Shown here piece by piece: positions 26,671 through 35,923 of a stretch of DNA of 64,000 nucleotides. The position numbers and the translations under genes are program-made. Every line of letters begins with the position of its first letter. Position 1 is the first letter of the stretch. The notes beneath the pieces were generated by a model. The model had not been told where the DNA came from, did not search any database, and saw nothing but the letters and a program-made list of their open reading frames with translations. The stretch lies in assembly GCF_017875955.1 (NCBI RefSeq), contig NZ_JAGINK010000001.1, positions 2,208,001 through 2,272,000 on the forward strand, in the 5' to 3' direction. This DNA comes from Pseudomonas sp. BP8. GTDB taxonomy: Bacteria > Pseudomonadota > Gammaproteobacteria > Pseudomonadales > Pseudomonadaceae.

Positions 26671-28018
26671 CCGCACCAGTTTCGGCAAGCGCCTCGGCGG
26701 CTACGCCGAGGTCATCAAGTTGCCCGAGCAGCCGGTCGTGGAAGGCCGTCTGCTGCGCATGGTCGGCCTGACCCTGGAAGCCGAAGGGCTGCGTGGCGCA
26801 GTGGGCAGTCGCTGCATGGTGATCAACGACGACAGCTATCACCCGGTGCAGGTTGAAGCCGAGGTGATGGGCTTCTCCGGCACCAAGGTGTTCCTCATGC
26901 CGGTCGGCAGCATTGCCGGGATCGCCCCGGGCGCCCGTGTCGTGCCGCTGGACGACAGCGGCCGTCTGCCCATGGGCATGAGCATGCTTGGCCGGGTGCT
27001 CGACGGTGCCGGACGTGCCCTGGATGGCAAGGGCGGGATGAAAGCCGAGGACTGGGTGCCGCTCGATGGGCCGATCATCAACCCGCTCAACCGCGACCCG
27101 ATCAGCCAGCCGCTGGATGTCGGCATCCGCAGCATCAATGGTTTGTTGACGGTTGGTCGCGGCCAGCGTCTGGGCCTGTTCGCCGGTACTGGCGTGGGTA
27201 AGTCGGTACTGCTCGGCATGATGACGCGCTTTACCGAAGCCGAGATCATCGTGGTCGGCCTGATTGGCGAGCGGGGTCGTGAGGTGAAGGAGTTCATCGA
27301 GCACATTCTCGGTGAAGAAGGCCTGAAGCGCTCGGTAGTGGTGGCGTCGCCCGCCGACGATGCGCCGCTGATGCGTTTGCGCGCAGCCATGTACTGCACG
27401 CGGATCGCCGAATACTTCCGTGACAAGGGCAAGAACGTCCTGCTGTTGATGGACTCCCTGACCCGTTTCGCCCAGGCCCAGCGTGAGATCGCCCTGGCCA
27501 TCGGTGAGCCGCCGGCAACCCGTGGCTATCCGCCTTCGGTGTTCGCCAAGCTGCCCAAGCTGGTCGAGCGTGCGGGTAATGCCGAGGCCGGCGGTGGTTC
27601 GATCACGGCGTTCTATACGGTGCTGTCCGAAGGTGATGACCAGCAGGACCCGATCGCCGACGCCGCGCGGGGTGTGCTGGATGGTCACTTCGTGCTGTCG
27701 CGGCGCCTGGCCGAAGAAGGCCACTACCCGGCCATTGATATCGAAGCATCGATCAGCCGGGTCATGCCCCAGGTGGTCGATGTCGATCACCTGCGTCAGG
27801 CGCAAAAATTCAAGCAGTTGTGGTCGCGCCTGTCGCAGAGTCGCGACCTCATCAGCGTGGGCGCCTATGTGCCCGGTGGTGACCCGGAGACCGACCTTGC
27901 CATCGCCTTGCAGGCCAAGCTGGTGGGCTTCCTGCGCCAAGGCCTGGATGAGAACGTTGGCATGGCACAGAGCCGCGAACAGCTGGGCGCGGTGTTCGCC
28001 GCGCCGGCGGGCGGCTGA
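26660..28018 (+). CDS. fliI: FliI, flagellum-specific export ATPase
   Basis: FliI is the F1-beta-like ATPase that docks and unfolds export substrates. The 452-residue protein starts with [15 protein letters not shown]; the longer open frame upstream runs antiparallel to fliH coding and is rejected. Walker A is [14 protein letters not shown], followed by [15 protein letters not shown]. The conserved stretch [18 protein letters not shown] carries Walker B, and [16 protein letters not shown] is typical. It lies between fliH (11-nt overlap) and fliJ (6-nt gap). Confidence 0.97.
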   Translation: MRLDRTSFGKRLGGYAEVIKLPEQPVVEGRLLRMVGLTLEAEGLRGAVGSRCMVINDDSYHPVQVEAEVMGFSGTKVFLMPVGSIAGIAPGARVVPLDDSGRLPMGMSMLGRVLDGAGRALDGKGGMKAEDWVPLDGPIINPLNRDPISQPLDVGIRSINGLLTVGRGQRLGLFAGTGVGKSVLLGMMTRFTEAEIIVVGLIGERGREVKEFIEHILGEEGLKRSVVVASPADDAPLMRLRAAMYCTRIAEYFRDKGKNVLLLMDSLTRFAQAQREIALAIGEPPATRGYPPSVFAKLPKLVERAGNAEAGGGSITAFYTVLSEGDDQQDPIADAARGVLDGHFVLSRRLAEEGHYPAIDIEASISRVMPQVVDVDHLRQAQKFKQLWSRLSQSRDLISVGAYVPGGDPETDLAIALQAKLVGFLRQGLDENVGMAQSREQLGAVFAAPAGG

Positions 28019-28024
28019 TAGGCC

Positions 28025-28477
28025 ATGAGCATGCCTAGCCGAGCGGCGCGTCTGGCGCCGGTGGTCGAAATGGCCGAAGAGGCGGAGCGCAAGGCTGTCC
28101 AGCGCCTGGGGCATTTTCAGCAGCAGGTCGCCCAGGCTCAGGCCAAACTCGCCGAACTCGAGCGCTTTCGCGAGGATTACCAGCTGCAATGGATCAATCG
28201 CGGCGGGCAAGGCGTCAATGGCAGCTGGCTGCTCAACTACCAGCGCTTCCTGGCGCAGCTGGAAACGGCCATGACCCAGCAGCGGCAGAGCCTGACCTGG
28301 CATCAGACCAACCTGAACAACGCCCGCAATACCTGGCAGCAGGCCTATGCCAGGGTCGAGGGTTTGCGCAAGCTGGTCCAGCGCTATCTGGACGAGGCGC
28401 GGCGTGCCGAGGACAAGCGCGAGCAGAAGTTGCTGGATGAATTATCCCAGCGGCTGCCGCGGCAGAGCTTCATGTAG
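28025..28477 (+). CDS. fliJ: FliJ, export chaperone escort protein
   Basis: FliJ is a coiled-coil stalk that links the ATPase ring to the gate protein FlhA. The 150-residue product is nearly all helix, with heptad-like stretches (HFQQQVAQAQAKLAELERFR, ETAMTQQRQSLTWHQTNLNN, ARRAEDKREQKLLDEL). Its position after fliI is diagnostic. The start at MSMPSRAARLAP was used; MPSRAARLAP two codons later is equally possible. A REP pair follows. Confidence 0.94.
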   Translation: MSMPSRAARLAPVVEMAEEAERKAVQRLGHFQQQVAQAQAKLAELERFREDYQLQWINRGGQGVNGSWLLNYQRFLAQLETAMTQQRQSLTWHQTNLNNARNTWQQAYARVEGLRKLVQRYLDEARRAEDKREQKLLDELSQRLPRQSFM

Positions 28478-28479
28478 CC

Positions 28480-28580
28480 CGTTCGGGCCTCTTCGCGGGG
28501 CGAGCCCGCTCCTACAGGGTTCTGCTAAATCAATGAGTTAGCGTTAGTTCTGTGGGAGCGGGTTTACCTGCGAAGAGGTC
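28480..28580. repeat. Inverted REP pair between fliJ and hsbA
   Basis: CCTCTTCGCGGGGCGAGCCC (28487 on) and the inverse TGTGGGAGCGGGTTTACCTG (28551 on) flank a 24-nt sequence, 28526-28549, that is also present inverted at 25745-25768. It separates the fliHIJ genes from the HsbA module. Confidence 0.87.
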
Positions 28581-28678
28581 GACGCTGACCGGCCTGTCGC
28601 CACGTTGGCTTGCACCGCCGCGCCGCGGCTGCTAAACCTTTCCAAGTTGTATCCGCCATCATCGAAGGAATCGCTAGC

Positions 28679-28984
28679 ATGGCAGTCGAACCCACGCTTT
28701 CAGCGGACGGCACAACCCTCACCATCGCCGTCAAAGGCCGATTCGATTTCGGCAAGCATCAGGAATTCAGGGATGCCTACGAGCGCCACAACCACAAACC
28801 TGATCAGGTGGTGATCGACCTCAAAGAGGCGACCTATCTGGACAGTTCGGCGCTAGGCATGTTGCTGCTGTTGCGTGACCATGTTGGCGGCGATGACGCT
28901 GATGTGCGGGTGGTCCACGCCAATTCTGATGTGCGCAAGATCTTCGCCATCTCCAATTTCGATAAACTGTTCGACATCAGTTGA
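28679..28984 (+). CDS. hsbA: HsbA-like STAS-domain anti-sigma factor antagonist
   Basis: A 101-residue STAS protein. The phosphorylation region is ATYLDSSALGMLLLL with Asp55-Ser56-Ser57. In P. aeruginosa, HsbA is the output protein of the HptB-HsbR pathway: its phosphorylation state decides whether it binds the anti-sigma factor FlgM (swimming) or the diguanylate cyclase HsbD (biofilm). The start follows AAGGAATCGCTAGC. Gene order hsbA-hsbR-hptB inside the fli cluster matches P. putida and P. aeruginosa. The symbol is by homology and synteny. Confidence 0.88.
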   Translation: MAVEPTLSADGTTLTIAVKGRFDFGKHQEFRDAYERHNHKPDQVVIDLKEATYLDSSALGMLLLLRDHVGGDDADVRVVHANSDVRKIFAISNFDKLFDIS

Positions 28985-28992
28985 TCGCCGCC

Positions 28993-30684
28993 ATGCCCGC
29001 AGAGCATGCGCTGCGTGTCTTGATTGCCGAGGACGGTGCGGCCGATCGCCTGCTGCTTGCGCAGATCGTCCGGCGCCATGGGCATGAGGTGTTCACTGCC
29101 GACAACGGCGAGCAGGCGGTTGCCCTGTTCGTTGAACAGCGCCCGCAACTGGTCCTGCTCGACGCGTTGATGCCCGTCATGGATGGCTTTGAGGCGGCCC
29201 GCCAGATCAAGGCCTTGGCCGGCGAAGCGTTGGTGCCGATCATCTTTCTCACCTCGCTGAGCGAGGAGGACGCCCTGGTGCGCTGCCTTGAGGCGGGTGG
29301 CGACGACTTCGTGGCCAAACCCTACAGTGCAGTGATCCTCGGCGCCAAGATCCGCGCCATGGACCGCTTGCGCCGCCTGCAGGCGACAGTCCTCCAGCAG
29401 CGGGATGAAATCGCCCGCCACCATCACCACCTGCTCAACGAGCAGCGGGTGGCAAAGGCAGTGTTCGACAAGGTGGCGCACACCGGCTGCCTGCGTGCGC
29501 CGAATATCCGCTACCTGCAATCGCCCTATGCGTTGTTCAACGGCGATCTGTTGCTGGCGGCATTCACCCCGTCGGGCGATATGCATGTGCTGTTGGGCGA
29601 CTTCACCGGCCACGGCTTGCCCGCCGCAGTGGGCGCGATGCCGCTGGCCGAAGTGTTCTACGGCATGACCGCCAAGGGCTACGGGCTGGCCGAGACCCTG
29701 CGCGAGATGAACGCCAAGCTCAAGCGCATCCTGCCGGTGGACATGTTCTGTTGCGCGATGCTGCTCAACCTGAGCTTTCAGTGCGGCACGGTCGAGGTCT
29801 GGAACGGGGGCATGCCTGATGGCTACCACCTGGGGATCGACGGCGAGGTGTTGGGCAGCCTGGCGTCGACTCATCTGCCATTGGGGGTGCTCAGCCCCGA
29901 GCGGTTCGATGACCGCACCCTGGTGCTGGCCTTGGGCGTCGATGAGCGGCTGTTGTTGCTCTCGGACGGGGTGATCGATACCAGCGATGATCAGGAGCGC
30001 TTGTTCGGTGTCGAGCGGCTGCAGGCGGTGGTGGCGGACAATCGTCAACCCGAGCGGCTGTTCGACGAAGTGCTGCAGGCCGTGGAGCGATTTGGCGGGC
30101 GGCCCCGGGACGACATCAGCTTGTGTGATATCCGTATGATCGCGCCGAGCCTGGAGCTGCCACAGGCGATGGTGTATTCCGACAGCGGGCGCTCCAGTCC
30201 GCTGGATTGGTCGCTAAGCTACGAATTGCGCGGCGCCAGTTTGAAGCGTTTCAATCCCGTGCCTTACCTGCTGCAACTGCTGCAGGAAATCCACGGGCTG
30301 CGGCCCAGTAGCGGGCTGTTGCACACGTTGCTCAGCGAGCTCTACTCGAATGCCCTGGAACATGGCGTGCTGGGCCTGGACTCAACGCTCAAGCGCGACG
30401 CGCTGGGGTTCGCTGCTTATTACCGCGAACGTGGCGCCCGCCTGGCTGGGTTGGTTGCTGGTCATGTGCGGTTTGACTTGAAGGTGGAACCTCGTGGCGA
30501 CGGCGGTCGTCTGATCATCGAGATCCGTGACAGCGGCAGCGGCTTTGATGTCCAGCAGTTGCTGGCGCAGCCGTTGCAGGCGCAAGGCTTGAGTGGTCGC
30601 GGGGTAAATCTGGTGCGGCGCCTGAGTCAGCATGCACAATGGACAGAAGGTGGCCGATGCGCACGGGTGGAGGTGCTCTGGTGA
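28993..30684 (+). CDS. hsbR: HsbR-like response regulator with phosphatase and kinase domains
   Basis: A 563-residue regulator that acts on HsbA. It has a receiver domain (LIAEDGAADRLLL, phosphoacceptor Asp in LVLLDALMPVMDGFEA). A PP2C/SpoIIE-type serine phosphatase follows, from about residue 170 (FNGDLLLAAFTPSGDMHVLL, GDFTGHGLPAAVGAMPLAEV). The C-terminal HATPase domain is of the anti-sigma kinase type (LLSELYSNALEHGVLG, IIEIRDSGSGFD). The family is known to dephosphorylate or phosphorylate HsbA depending on receiver phosphorylation by HptB. I chose the ATG over an upstream TTG. The stop overlaps a possible GTG of the next gene. Confidence 0.9.
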   Translation: MPAEHALRVLIAEDGAADRLLLAQIVRRHGHEVFTADNGEQAVALFVEQRPQLVLLDALMPVMDGFEAARQIKALAGEALVPIIFLTSLSEEDALVRCLEAGGDDFVAKPYSAVILGAKIRAMDRLRRLQATVLQQRDEIARHHHHLLNEQRVAKAVFDKVAHTGCLRAPNIRYLQSPYALFNGDLLLAAFTPSGDMHVLLGDFTGHGLPAAVGAMPLAEVFYGMTAKGYGLAETLREMNAKLKRILPVDMFCCAMLLNLSFQCGTVEVWNGGMPDGYHLGIDGEVLGSLASTHLPLGVLSPERFDDRTLVLALGVDERLLLLSDGVIDTSDDQERLFGVERLQAVVADNRQPERLFDEVLQAVERFGGRPRDDISLCDIRMIAPSLELPQAMVYSDSGRSSPLDWSLSYELRGASLKRFNPVPYLLQLLQEIHGLRPSSGLLHTLLSELYSNALEHGVLGLDSTLKRDALGFAAYYRERGARLAGLVAGHVRFDLKVEPRGDGGRLIIEIRDSGSGFDVQQLLAQPLQAQGLSGRGVNLVRRLSQHAQWTEGGRCARVEVLW

Positions 30685-30728
30685 GCCCTTCGCAGCGCGA
30701 GGCTGCCGATACAGGGAGTGAACAGGTG

Positions 30729-31073
30729 ATGGACGTGCACATCGATTACAAAGTCCTCAGTGACCTGCAGGAAGTCATGGAGGGCGGCTATCAGCAGTTG
30801 CTGGAGACGTTTCTGGAGGACTCCGAGCGCCGCCTGAGCCAACTGCACGGGGCGCGAGACGCCGCCGAACTGGGCATGGCTGCCCACAGTTTCAAGGGCA
30901 GCAGCAGCAACATGGGTGCAGTGGGCCTGGCTGCGTTGTGCCAACAGCTCGAAGACCGTGTGCGGCAGTCATCGCTGCACGGCATTGAGGACCTGATCAC
31001 CCGCATCGATCAGGAATACCGGGCTGTGCAGTGTTTCTATCGCGGCGAGTGCGAGCGTGTTTCGACAGGCTGA
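30729..31073 (+). CDS. hptB: HptB-like histidine phosphotransfer protein
   Basis: A 114-residue Hpt domain with the phospho-His53 motif AAHSFKGSSSNMGA. HptB relays phosphate from hybrid sensor kinases to HsbR. The ATG giving MDVHIDYKVLSDLQ was chosen from family N-termini. An in-frame GTG at 30681 overlaps the hsbR stop as GTGA and would add 16 residues, so coupled translation from there is a real alternative. The next gene, fliK, has its own sigma-54 site. Confidence 0.9.
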   Translation: MDVHIDYKVLSDLQEVMEGGYQQLLETFLEDSERRLSQLHGARDAAELGMAAHSFKGSSSNMGAVGLAALCQQLEDRVRQSSLHGIEDLITRIDQEYRAVQCFYRGECERVSTG

Positions 31074-31081
31074 GCTAAAGC

Positions 31082-31097
31082 TGGCGCGAGTTTTGCC
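31082..31097 (+). promoter_or_regulatory. Sigma-54 promoter of fliK
   Basis: TGGCGC-N5-TTGCC with GG-N10-GC spacing lies 47 nt before fliK. It deviates from consensus at one base of each element. Confidence 0.72.
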
Positions 31098-31144
31098 TCT
31101 CTCTGCTCAGATGACTGTTATGCCTTCCGGCGCGGAGACGTTCA

Positions 31145-32407
31145 ATGCCTGTTTCACCCAACCCTTTGTTGCAAGCCAACGTCGCAGGTGCATCGTCGCG
31201 CGCGAGCGCTGCCATGGCCGACAAGCCACAGCGTACGGCGGGCGAGCAGGGCAAGGGCTTCGATCAGGTGATGGCCAGGCAGGCAGACGACAAGGTTGCC
31301 CAAGGCCGGCCAAAAGGTACTCAGGGCAGCGCGCCCAGCGGCAACAAAGACGCCGGCGACAAGCCGGCGGTTGCCGCTGACGGCAATAAGTTGCCAGCCA
31401 ATGATCCGTCTCAGCAGGCGGCCGATAGCGCGCAAAGTGATAGCGCCGGATCGCTCGACGCCAACCTGGTGGCCGGCCAGGTCAGCGACGCGCAGCCTGG
31501 TGCGCAATTGATCCAGGCTCAGGCCGAGGCCGTTGCGCCGGTGCTCCAGGCGGTGGCGCTACAGCCCGCGGCAACGGCTGTAGAAGAAGCTGTAGAGGAG
31601 GCCTTTGATCCTGAGGCCGATGCGCTGGCGGGGCTGCCCACGCTGCGCCTGGCGCTCGAACAGAGCGCCCAGGCAAAGGGCACTACCTCGGCGCACGCCA
31701 GCGCTCAACCAGCCAGTGACGATCAGGCAGCCGTCAATACCTTGGCGAATCTGGTCGGCCAGGCCGAGGCGGAGGGCGGCGAATCCGAGCCTGGCGATAA
31801 TGCGTTTGGCAATCTGCTTGAAGACGGCCTGAAAGACACCAAGAGTGCCAGCAGTGATACCCGCGTCGACAACTTTGCCGATCGCCTGGCCAACCTGACC
31901 CAGGCCGCCACGGCCAAGACCGCCAATGCCGTGCCTGCCACCCCGGCGCCGCTGCACCAGCCGCTGGCCATGAACCAGGGCGCCTGGACTGAGGGGCTGG
32001 TCAACCGCGTCATGTATCTCTCCAGTCAGAACCTCAAGTCTGCTGATATCCAGCTCGAGCCAGCTGAGCTTGGGCGCCTGGACATCCGCGTCAATGTCGC
32101 GACGGATCAGTCGACCCAGGTCACCTTCATCAGCGGCCATGCTGGCGTGCGCGATACGCTCGACAGCCAGTTGCACCGCTTGCGCGAGCTGTTCGCCCAG
32201 CAAGGGCTGGCGCAGCCGGATGTGAGCGTCGCCGATCAGTCGCGGGGCCAGCAACAGCAGGCCCAGCAGGACGCTTCGCAGTTGTCCGGGGTTGCCGCGC
32301 GACGGGCTGAAGCCGCAGCGGCGGAGCAGGGCGGTACGGCCGAAGCTGCGCGGCCAATGGAGCAACAGGTGGTCATCGGCGACAGCGCGGTGGATTACTA
32401 CGCCTGA
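31145..32407 (+). CDS. fliK: FliK, hook-length control protein
   Basis: FliK measures hook length and triggers FlhB to switch from hook to filament export. The 420-residue protein has a long disordered N-terminal half rich in Ala, Gln, Asp and Lys. The C-terminal Flg_hook domain is from about 285 (LKSADIQLEPAELGRLDIRV, VTFISGHAGVRDTLDSQL, RLRELFAQQGLAQPDVSV). A Gln-rich tail follows. A REP-containing gap separates it from fliL. Confidence 0.93.
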   Translation: MPVSPNPLLQANVAGASSRASAAMADKPQRTAGEQGKGFDQVMARQADDKVAQGRPKGTQGSAPSGNKDAGDKPAVAADGNKLPANDPSQQAADSAQSDSAGSLDANLVAGQVSDAQPGAQLIQAQAEAVAPVLQAVALQPAATAVEEAVEEAFDPEADALAGLPTLRLALEQSAQAKGTTSAHASAQPASDDQAAVNTLANLVGQAEAEGGESEPGDNAFGNLLEDGLKDTKSASSDTRVDNFADRLANLTQAATAKTANAVPATPAPLHQPLAMNQGAWTEGLVNRVMYLSSQNLKSADIQLEPAELGRLDIRVNVATDQSTQVTFISGHAGVRDTLDSQLHRLRELFAQQGLAQPDVSVADQSRGQQQQAQQDASQLSGVAARRAEAAAAEQGGTAEAARPMEQQVVIGDSAVDYYA

Positions 32408-32453
32408 AGGCCTTCTGTGCGTTACCTGTATTTCTTCGGTGAAAGCACCAATG

Positions 32454-32583
32454 CTGGGGCCGCTACGCGGCCCTTTCGCGACACAAGGCCGCTCCCACAG
32501 GTACGGCGACGCTATCGCGCCCTGCCTGCTACCTACTTGTGGGAGCAGTCTTGTGTCGCGAAAGGGCTGCGCAGCAGCCCCCG
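32454..32583. repeat. Inverted REP pair between fliK and fliL
   Basis: GGGGCCGCTACGCGGCCCTT with its GCGACACAAGGCC core at 32455-32500 faces the inverse TGTGGGAGCAGTCTTGTGTC at 32538-32582. It occupies the middle of the 308-nt gap. The rest of the gap holds the fliL sigma-54 promoter and no gene. Confidence 0.88.
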
Positions 32584-32649
32584 TATGCTCACCGCAGATA
32601 TCACTTCAGTCCGCTGATGCGGAAGTCTGTTCGGCCGTCATAGGAATTC

Positions 32650-32665
32650 TGGCATAACACTTGCT
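32650..32665 (+). promoter_or_regulatory. Sigma-54 promoter of fliL
   Basis: TGGCAT-N5-TTGCT, GG-N10-GC spacing, one mismatch to the consensus. It lies 50 nt before fliL and heads the fliLMNOPQR-flhB unit. Confidence 0.87.
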
Positions 32666-32715
32666 CAAGCCACGTCATCCTCCTTTCTACCCCAGCTGGA
32701 CGACGGATTATTGGC

Positions 32716-33213
32716 ATGGCGAATAGCGACGCAGTGAAAGACCCCGCCACGAAAGGCAAACTCAAGCTGATCCTGATGCTGGCCGGCGCCTTGCTGCTGG
32801 CCATCGGCCTGTCGGTCGGTGCCACCTGGTTCATCATGCACAAGAGTGATGCCGCGCCGGCAGTAGACCCCGCCCTGGCCAGTGCCAAGCCGGCCGCGAT
32901 CTACGAGACGTTGACCCCGGCCTTCGTGGTCAACTTCAACCAGAACGGCCGCCAGCGCTACATGCAGGTGAGTATCAGCTTGCAGGGCCGCAGCCAGGCT
33001 GACCTGGATGCGCTCAAGGTGCACATGCCGGTGATCCGCAACAACCTCGTGATGATGTTCTCCGGTCAAGGCTTCGACACCCTGGCGAGCAGTTCGGTGG
33101 GTCAGGAGATGCTGCGCCAGAAGGCCACCGTGGTGGTCCAGGAAGTGGCGCAGAAGGAAGTCGGCAAGCCGGTCATCGACCAGCTGCTGTTCACCAATTT
33201 TGTATTGCAGTAG
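32716..33213 (+). CDS. fliL: FliL, basal-body-associated stator support protein
   Basis: FliL is a single-pass inner-membrane protein that forms a ring around stator units and raises torque. The 165-residue protein has one membrane segment at about 16-38 (LKLILMLAGALLLAIGLSVG). A periplasmic domain follows (ALKVHMPVIRNNLVMMFSGQ, IDQLLFTNFVLQ). It opens the fliLMNOPQR-flhB run behind a sigma-54 site. fliM follows after 9 nt. Confidence 0.95.
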   Translation: MANSDAVKDPATKGKLKLILMLAGALLLAIGLSVGATWFIMHKSDAAPAVDPALASAKPAAIYETLTPAFVVNFNQNGRQRYMQVSISLQGRSQADLDALKVHMPVIRNNLVMMFSGQGFDTLASSSVGQEMLRQKATVVVQEVAQKEVGKPVIDQLLFTNFVLQ

Positions 33214-33222
33214 GAGTCCGAG

Positions 33223-34191
33223 ATGGCCGTACAGGACTTGCTGTCCCAGGATGAGATCGATGCGCTGTTGCACGGCGTGGACGATGGCCTGGTAGAGACC
33301 GAGACCGCTGCCGAGCCGGGTAGCGTCAAGAGCTACGACCTGACCAGCCAGGACCGGATCGTCCGCGGGCGCATGCCGACCCTGGAAATGATCAACGAGC
33401 GTTTCGCCCGCTACACCCGGATCAGCATGTTCAACCTGTTGCGGCGTTCCGCTGACGTCGCGGTGGGCGGTGTGCAGGTGATGAAGTTTGGTGAGTACGT
33501 GCATTCGCTGTACGTCCCGACCAGCCTCAACCTGGTCAAGATCAAGCCGCTGCGTGGCACCTCGTTGTTCATCCTCGACGCCAAGCTGGTGTTCAAGCTG
33601 GTCGACAACTTCTTTGGCGGCGACGGCCGTCACGCCAAGATCGAAGGGCGTGAGTTCACCCCGACCGAGCTGCGCGTGGTGCGCATGGTCCTCGACCAGT
33701 GCTTCGTCGACCTCAAGGAAGCCTGGCAGGCGATCATGCCGGTCAACTTCGAGTACATGAACTCCGAGGTCAACCCGGCCATGGCCAACATCGTCGGCCC
33801 GAGCGAGGCGGTGGTGGTATCGACCTTCCACATCGAACTCGACGGTGGCGGCGGCGACCTGCACGTGACCATGCCGTACTCGATGATCGAACCCGTGCGC
33901 GAGATGCTCGATGCCGGCTTCCAGTCCGATCTGGACGACCAGGACGAGCGTTGGGTCAAGGCCCTGCGCGAGGACGTCCTGGACGTCAGCGTACCGCTTA
34001 CAGCGACCGTGGCCCGGCGCCAGCTGAAGCTGCGCGACATCCTCCACATGCAGCCAGGCGATGTGATCCCGGTAGAGCTGCCAGAGCACCTTGTCGTGCG
34101 CGCCAATGGCGTGCCGTCGTTCAAGGCACGCCTGGGCTCGCACAAGGGCACCCTGTCGCTGCAGATCATCGATCCGATCGAGCGCCGCTGA
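33223..34191 (+). CDS. fliM: FliM, flagellar switch protein
   Basis: FliM forms the C ring wall and receives CheY-P. The N-terminal CheY-binding peptide is intact (LLSQDEIDALLHGV, residues 6-19). The CheC-like middle domain follows (ERFARYTRISMFNLLRRSAD, FILDAKLVFKLVDNFFGGDG). The SpoA C-terminal domain pairs with FliN (VARRQLKLRDILHMQPGDVI). At 322 residues the length is normal. GGAGTCCGAG precedes the ATG. Confidence 0.97.
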   Translation: MAVQDLLSQDEIDALLHGVDDGLVETETAAEPGSVKSYDLTSQDRIVRGRMPTLEMINERFARYTRISMFNLLRRSADVAVGGVQVMKFGEYVHSLYVPTSLNLVKIKPLRGTSLFILDAKLVFKLVDNFFGGDGRHAKIEGREFTPTELRVVRMVLDQCFVDLKEAWQAIMPVNFEYMNSEVNPAMANIVGPSEAVVVSTFHIELDGGGGDLHVTMPYSMIEPVREMLDAGFQSDLDDQDERWVKALREDVLDVSVPLTATVARRQLKLRDILHMQPGDVIPVELPEHLVVRANGVPSFKARLGSHKGTLSLQIIDPIERR

Positions 34192-34238
34192 CGGCGTGCC
34201 GGTCGCAACCCCCGAATTGAATGCCTGTCGAGGATTTT

Positions 34239-34697
34239 ATGGCTAACGAAAACGAGATCACCTCTGCCGAGGACCAGGCCCTGGCCGACGAGTGGGCTGC
34301 GGCCCTGGAAGAAACCGGTGATGCCGGGCAGTCCGATATCGACGCCCTGTTGGCCGGTGATGGCGGCGGCTCGGGTCGCCTGCCGATGGAAGAGTTCGCC
34401 AGCTCGCCCAAGCCAAACGAGAATGTCAGCCTCGAAGGGCCGAACCTGGACGTGATCCTGGACATCCCGGTGAGCATCTCGATGGAAGTCGGCAGTACCG
34501 AAATCAACATCCGCAACCTGCTGCAGCTCAACCAGGGCTCGGTGATCGAGCTTGATCGGCTGGCCGGCGAGCCGCTGGACGTGCTGGTCAACGGCACCCT
34601 GATCGCTCACGGCGAAGTGGTGGTGGTCAACGAGAAGTTCGGCATCCGCCTGACCGACGTGATCAGCCCAAGCGAACGCATCAAGAAGCTGCGCTGA
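34239..34697 (+). CDS. fliN: FliN, flagellar switch protein
   Basis: FliN forms the base of the C ring and docks FliH. The C-terminal SpoA domain is conserved (LDVILDIPVSISMEVGSTEI, NIRNLLQLNQGSVIELDRLA, HGEVVVVNEKFGIRLTDVI). The N-terminus has an acidic extension containing GQSDIDALLAGD, which resembles the FliM CheY-binding peptide. I chose the ATG that follows GAGGA (4-nt spacing) and gives MANENEITSAEDQ; an ATG 18 nt earlier is in frame but lacks a ribosome site. Confidence 0.96.
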   Translation: MANENEITSAEDQALADEWAAALEETGDAGQSDIDALLAGDGGGSGRLPMEEFASSPKPNENVSLEGPNLDVILDIPVSISMEVGSTEINIRNLLQLNQGSVIELDRLAGEPLDVLVNGTLIAHGEVVVVNEKFGIRLTDVISPSERIKKLR

Positions 34698-35147
34698 GTG
34701 AAGCCTGTCATGCGCGCCGTGATGGCCGCCGCGACGCTGCTGGCCAGTGAAGCGGCGATCGCTGCCCAGGTGGCGGGCGCCCCTGTTGCGAGCACGCCGC
34801 CCGGCAGCCTGGGTGGACAGCTGACGCAGATGGTCCTGGGCCTGTTGCTGGTGGTCGGCCTGATCTTCTTCCTGGCCTGGCTGCTGCGGCGCATGCAAGG
34901 TGCGGCGCCGCGCGGCGGGCAGGTGATCGAGATCGTCGGCAGCCGCGCCATCGGCCCGCGCGACCGCTTGTTGCTGGTGCAGGTGGGCAAGGAGCAGATC
35001 CTGATCGGGCACACCCCGGGCAGCATCGAGGCCCTGCATGTGCTGGCCGAGCCGGTCGAGGTGCCAAGCGGTGCCCGTCCGGCCGCGCCAGAGTTCGCCC
35101 AGCGGCTGTTGGAGCTGATGGGCAAGGATCAGAAGGACAAGAAGTGA
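34698..35147 (+). CDS. fliO: FliO, export gate assembly protein
   Basis: FliO is a membrane scaffold that helps assemble the FliP ring. The 149-residue protein has a hydrophobic N-terminus ([16 protein letters not shown], possibly a signal peptide) and one clear membrane segment around 42-62 ([19 protein letters not shown]). A cytoplasmic domain follows ([20 protein letters not shown]). It begins with GTG directly after the fliN stop; an in-frame ATG 12 nt later is an alternative. Its stop overlaps the fliP start. Confidence 0.9.
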   Translation: MKPVMRAVMAAATLLASEAAIAAQVAGAPVASTPPGSLGGQLTQMVLGLLLVVGLIFFLAWLLRRMQGAAPRGGQVIEIVGSRAIGPRDRLLLVQVGKEQILIGHTPGSIEALHVLAEPVEVPSGARPAAPEFAQRLLELMGKDQKDKK

Positions 35148-35902
35148 TGACCGGCGCCCTGCGCGTACTGTTGACCCTGGCGCTGCTGATGGCCGCGCCG
35201 TTGGCCTTGGCCGCCGACCCGCTGTCGATCCCGGCCATTACCCTGTCCAGTGGGGCGGACGGCCAGCAGGAGTATTCGGTCAGCCTGCAGATCCTGATGA
35301 TCATGACGGCGCTGAGCTTCATTCCGGCGTTTGTCATCCTCATGACCAGCTTCACCCGGATCATCATCGTCTTCTCGATCCTGCGCCAGGCGCTGGGCCT
35401 GCAGCAGACCCCGTCGAACCAGGTGCTGACCGGCATGGCCCTGTTTCTCACCCTGTTCATCATGGCGCCGGTGTTCGACAAGGTGAATCAGGATGCCCTG
35501 CAGCCCTACCTGAACGAGCAGATGACTGCCCAGCAGGCCATCGACAAGGCCCAGGGCCCGCTCAAGGACTTCATGCTGGCGCAGACCCGGCAGAGCGACC
35601 TGGACATGTTCATGCGCCTGTCCAAGCGCACCGACATCGCCAGCCCCGAGCAGGCCCCGCTGACTATCCTGGTGCCGGCGTTCGTCACCTCGGAGCTGAA
35701 GACCGCCTTCCAGATCGGCTTCATGATCTTCATCCCGTTCCTGATCATCGACATGGTGGTCGCCAGTGTACTGATGGCGATGGGTATGATGATGCTGTCG
35801 CCGCTGATCATTTCCCTGCCGTTCAAGATCATGCTGTTCGTCCTGGTTGACGGCTGGGCGCTGATCATGGGCACCCTGGCTGGCAGTTTCGGCGGCGTCT
35901 GA
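35147..35902 (+). CDS. fliP: FliP, flagellar export gate protein
   Basis: FliP is the main pore-forming subunit of the export gate. The 251-residue protein has a cleavable signal sequence ([16 protein letters not shown]). Conserved blocks are [40 protein letters not shown] and the gate region [20 protein letters not shown]. The last residues ([20 protein letters not shown]) are highly typical. I chose the ATG sharing one base with the fliO stop; a GTG one codon earlier is possible. Confidence 0.97.
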   Translation: MTGALRVLLTLALLMAAPLALAADPLSIPAITLSSGADGQQEYSVSLQILMIMTALSFIPAFVILMTSFTRIIIVFSILRQALGLQQTPSNQVLTGMALFLTLFIMAPVFDKVNQDALQPYLNEQMTAQQAIDKAQGPLKDFMLAQTRQSDLDMFMRLSKRTDIASPEQAPLTILVPAFVTSELKTAFQIGFMIFIPFLIIDMVVASVLMAMGMMMLSPLIISLPFKIMLFVLVDGWALIMGTLAGSFGGV

Positions 35903-35923
35903 CGCCGTCAAGGAGAGCCTTGC

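Noticed and set aside
28633..28659. Possible sigma-28 promoter before hsbA
   Set aside because: TAAA with 15-nt spacing is present, but the -10 (TCCGCCAT) matches only 4 of 8 consensus bases.
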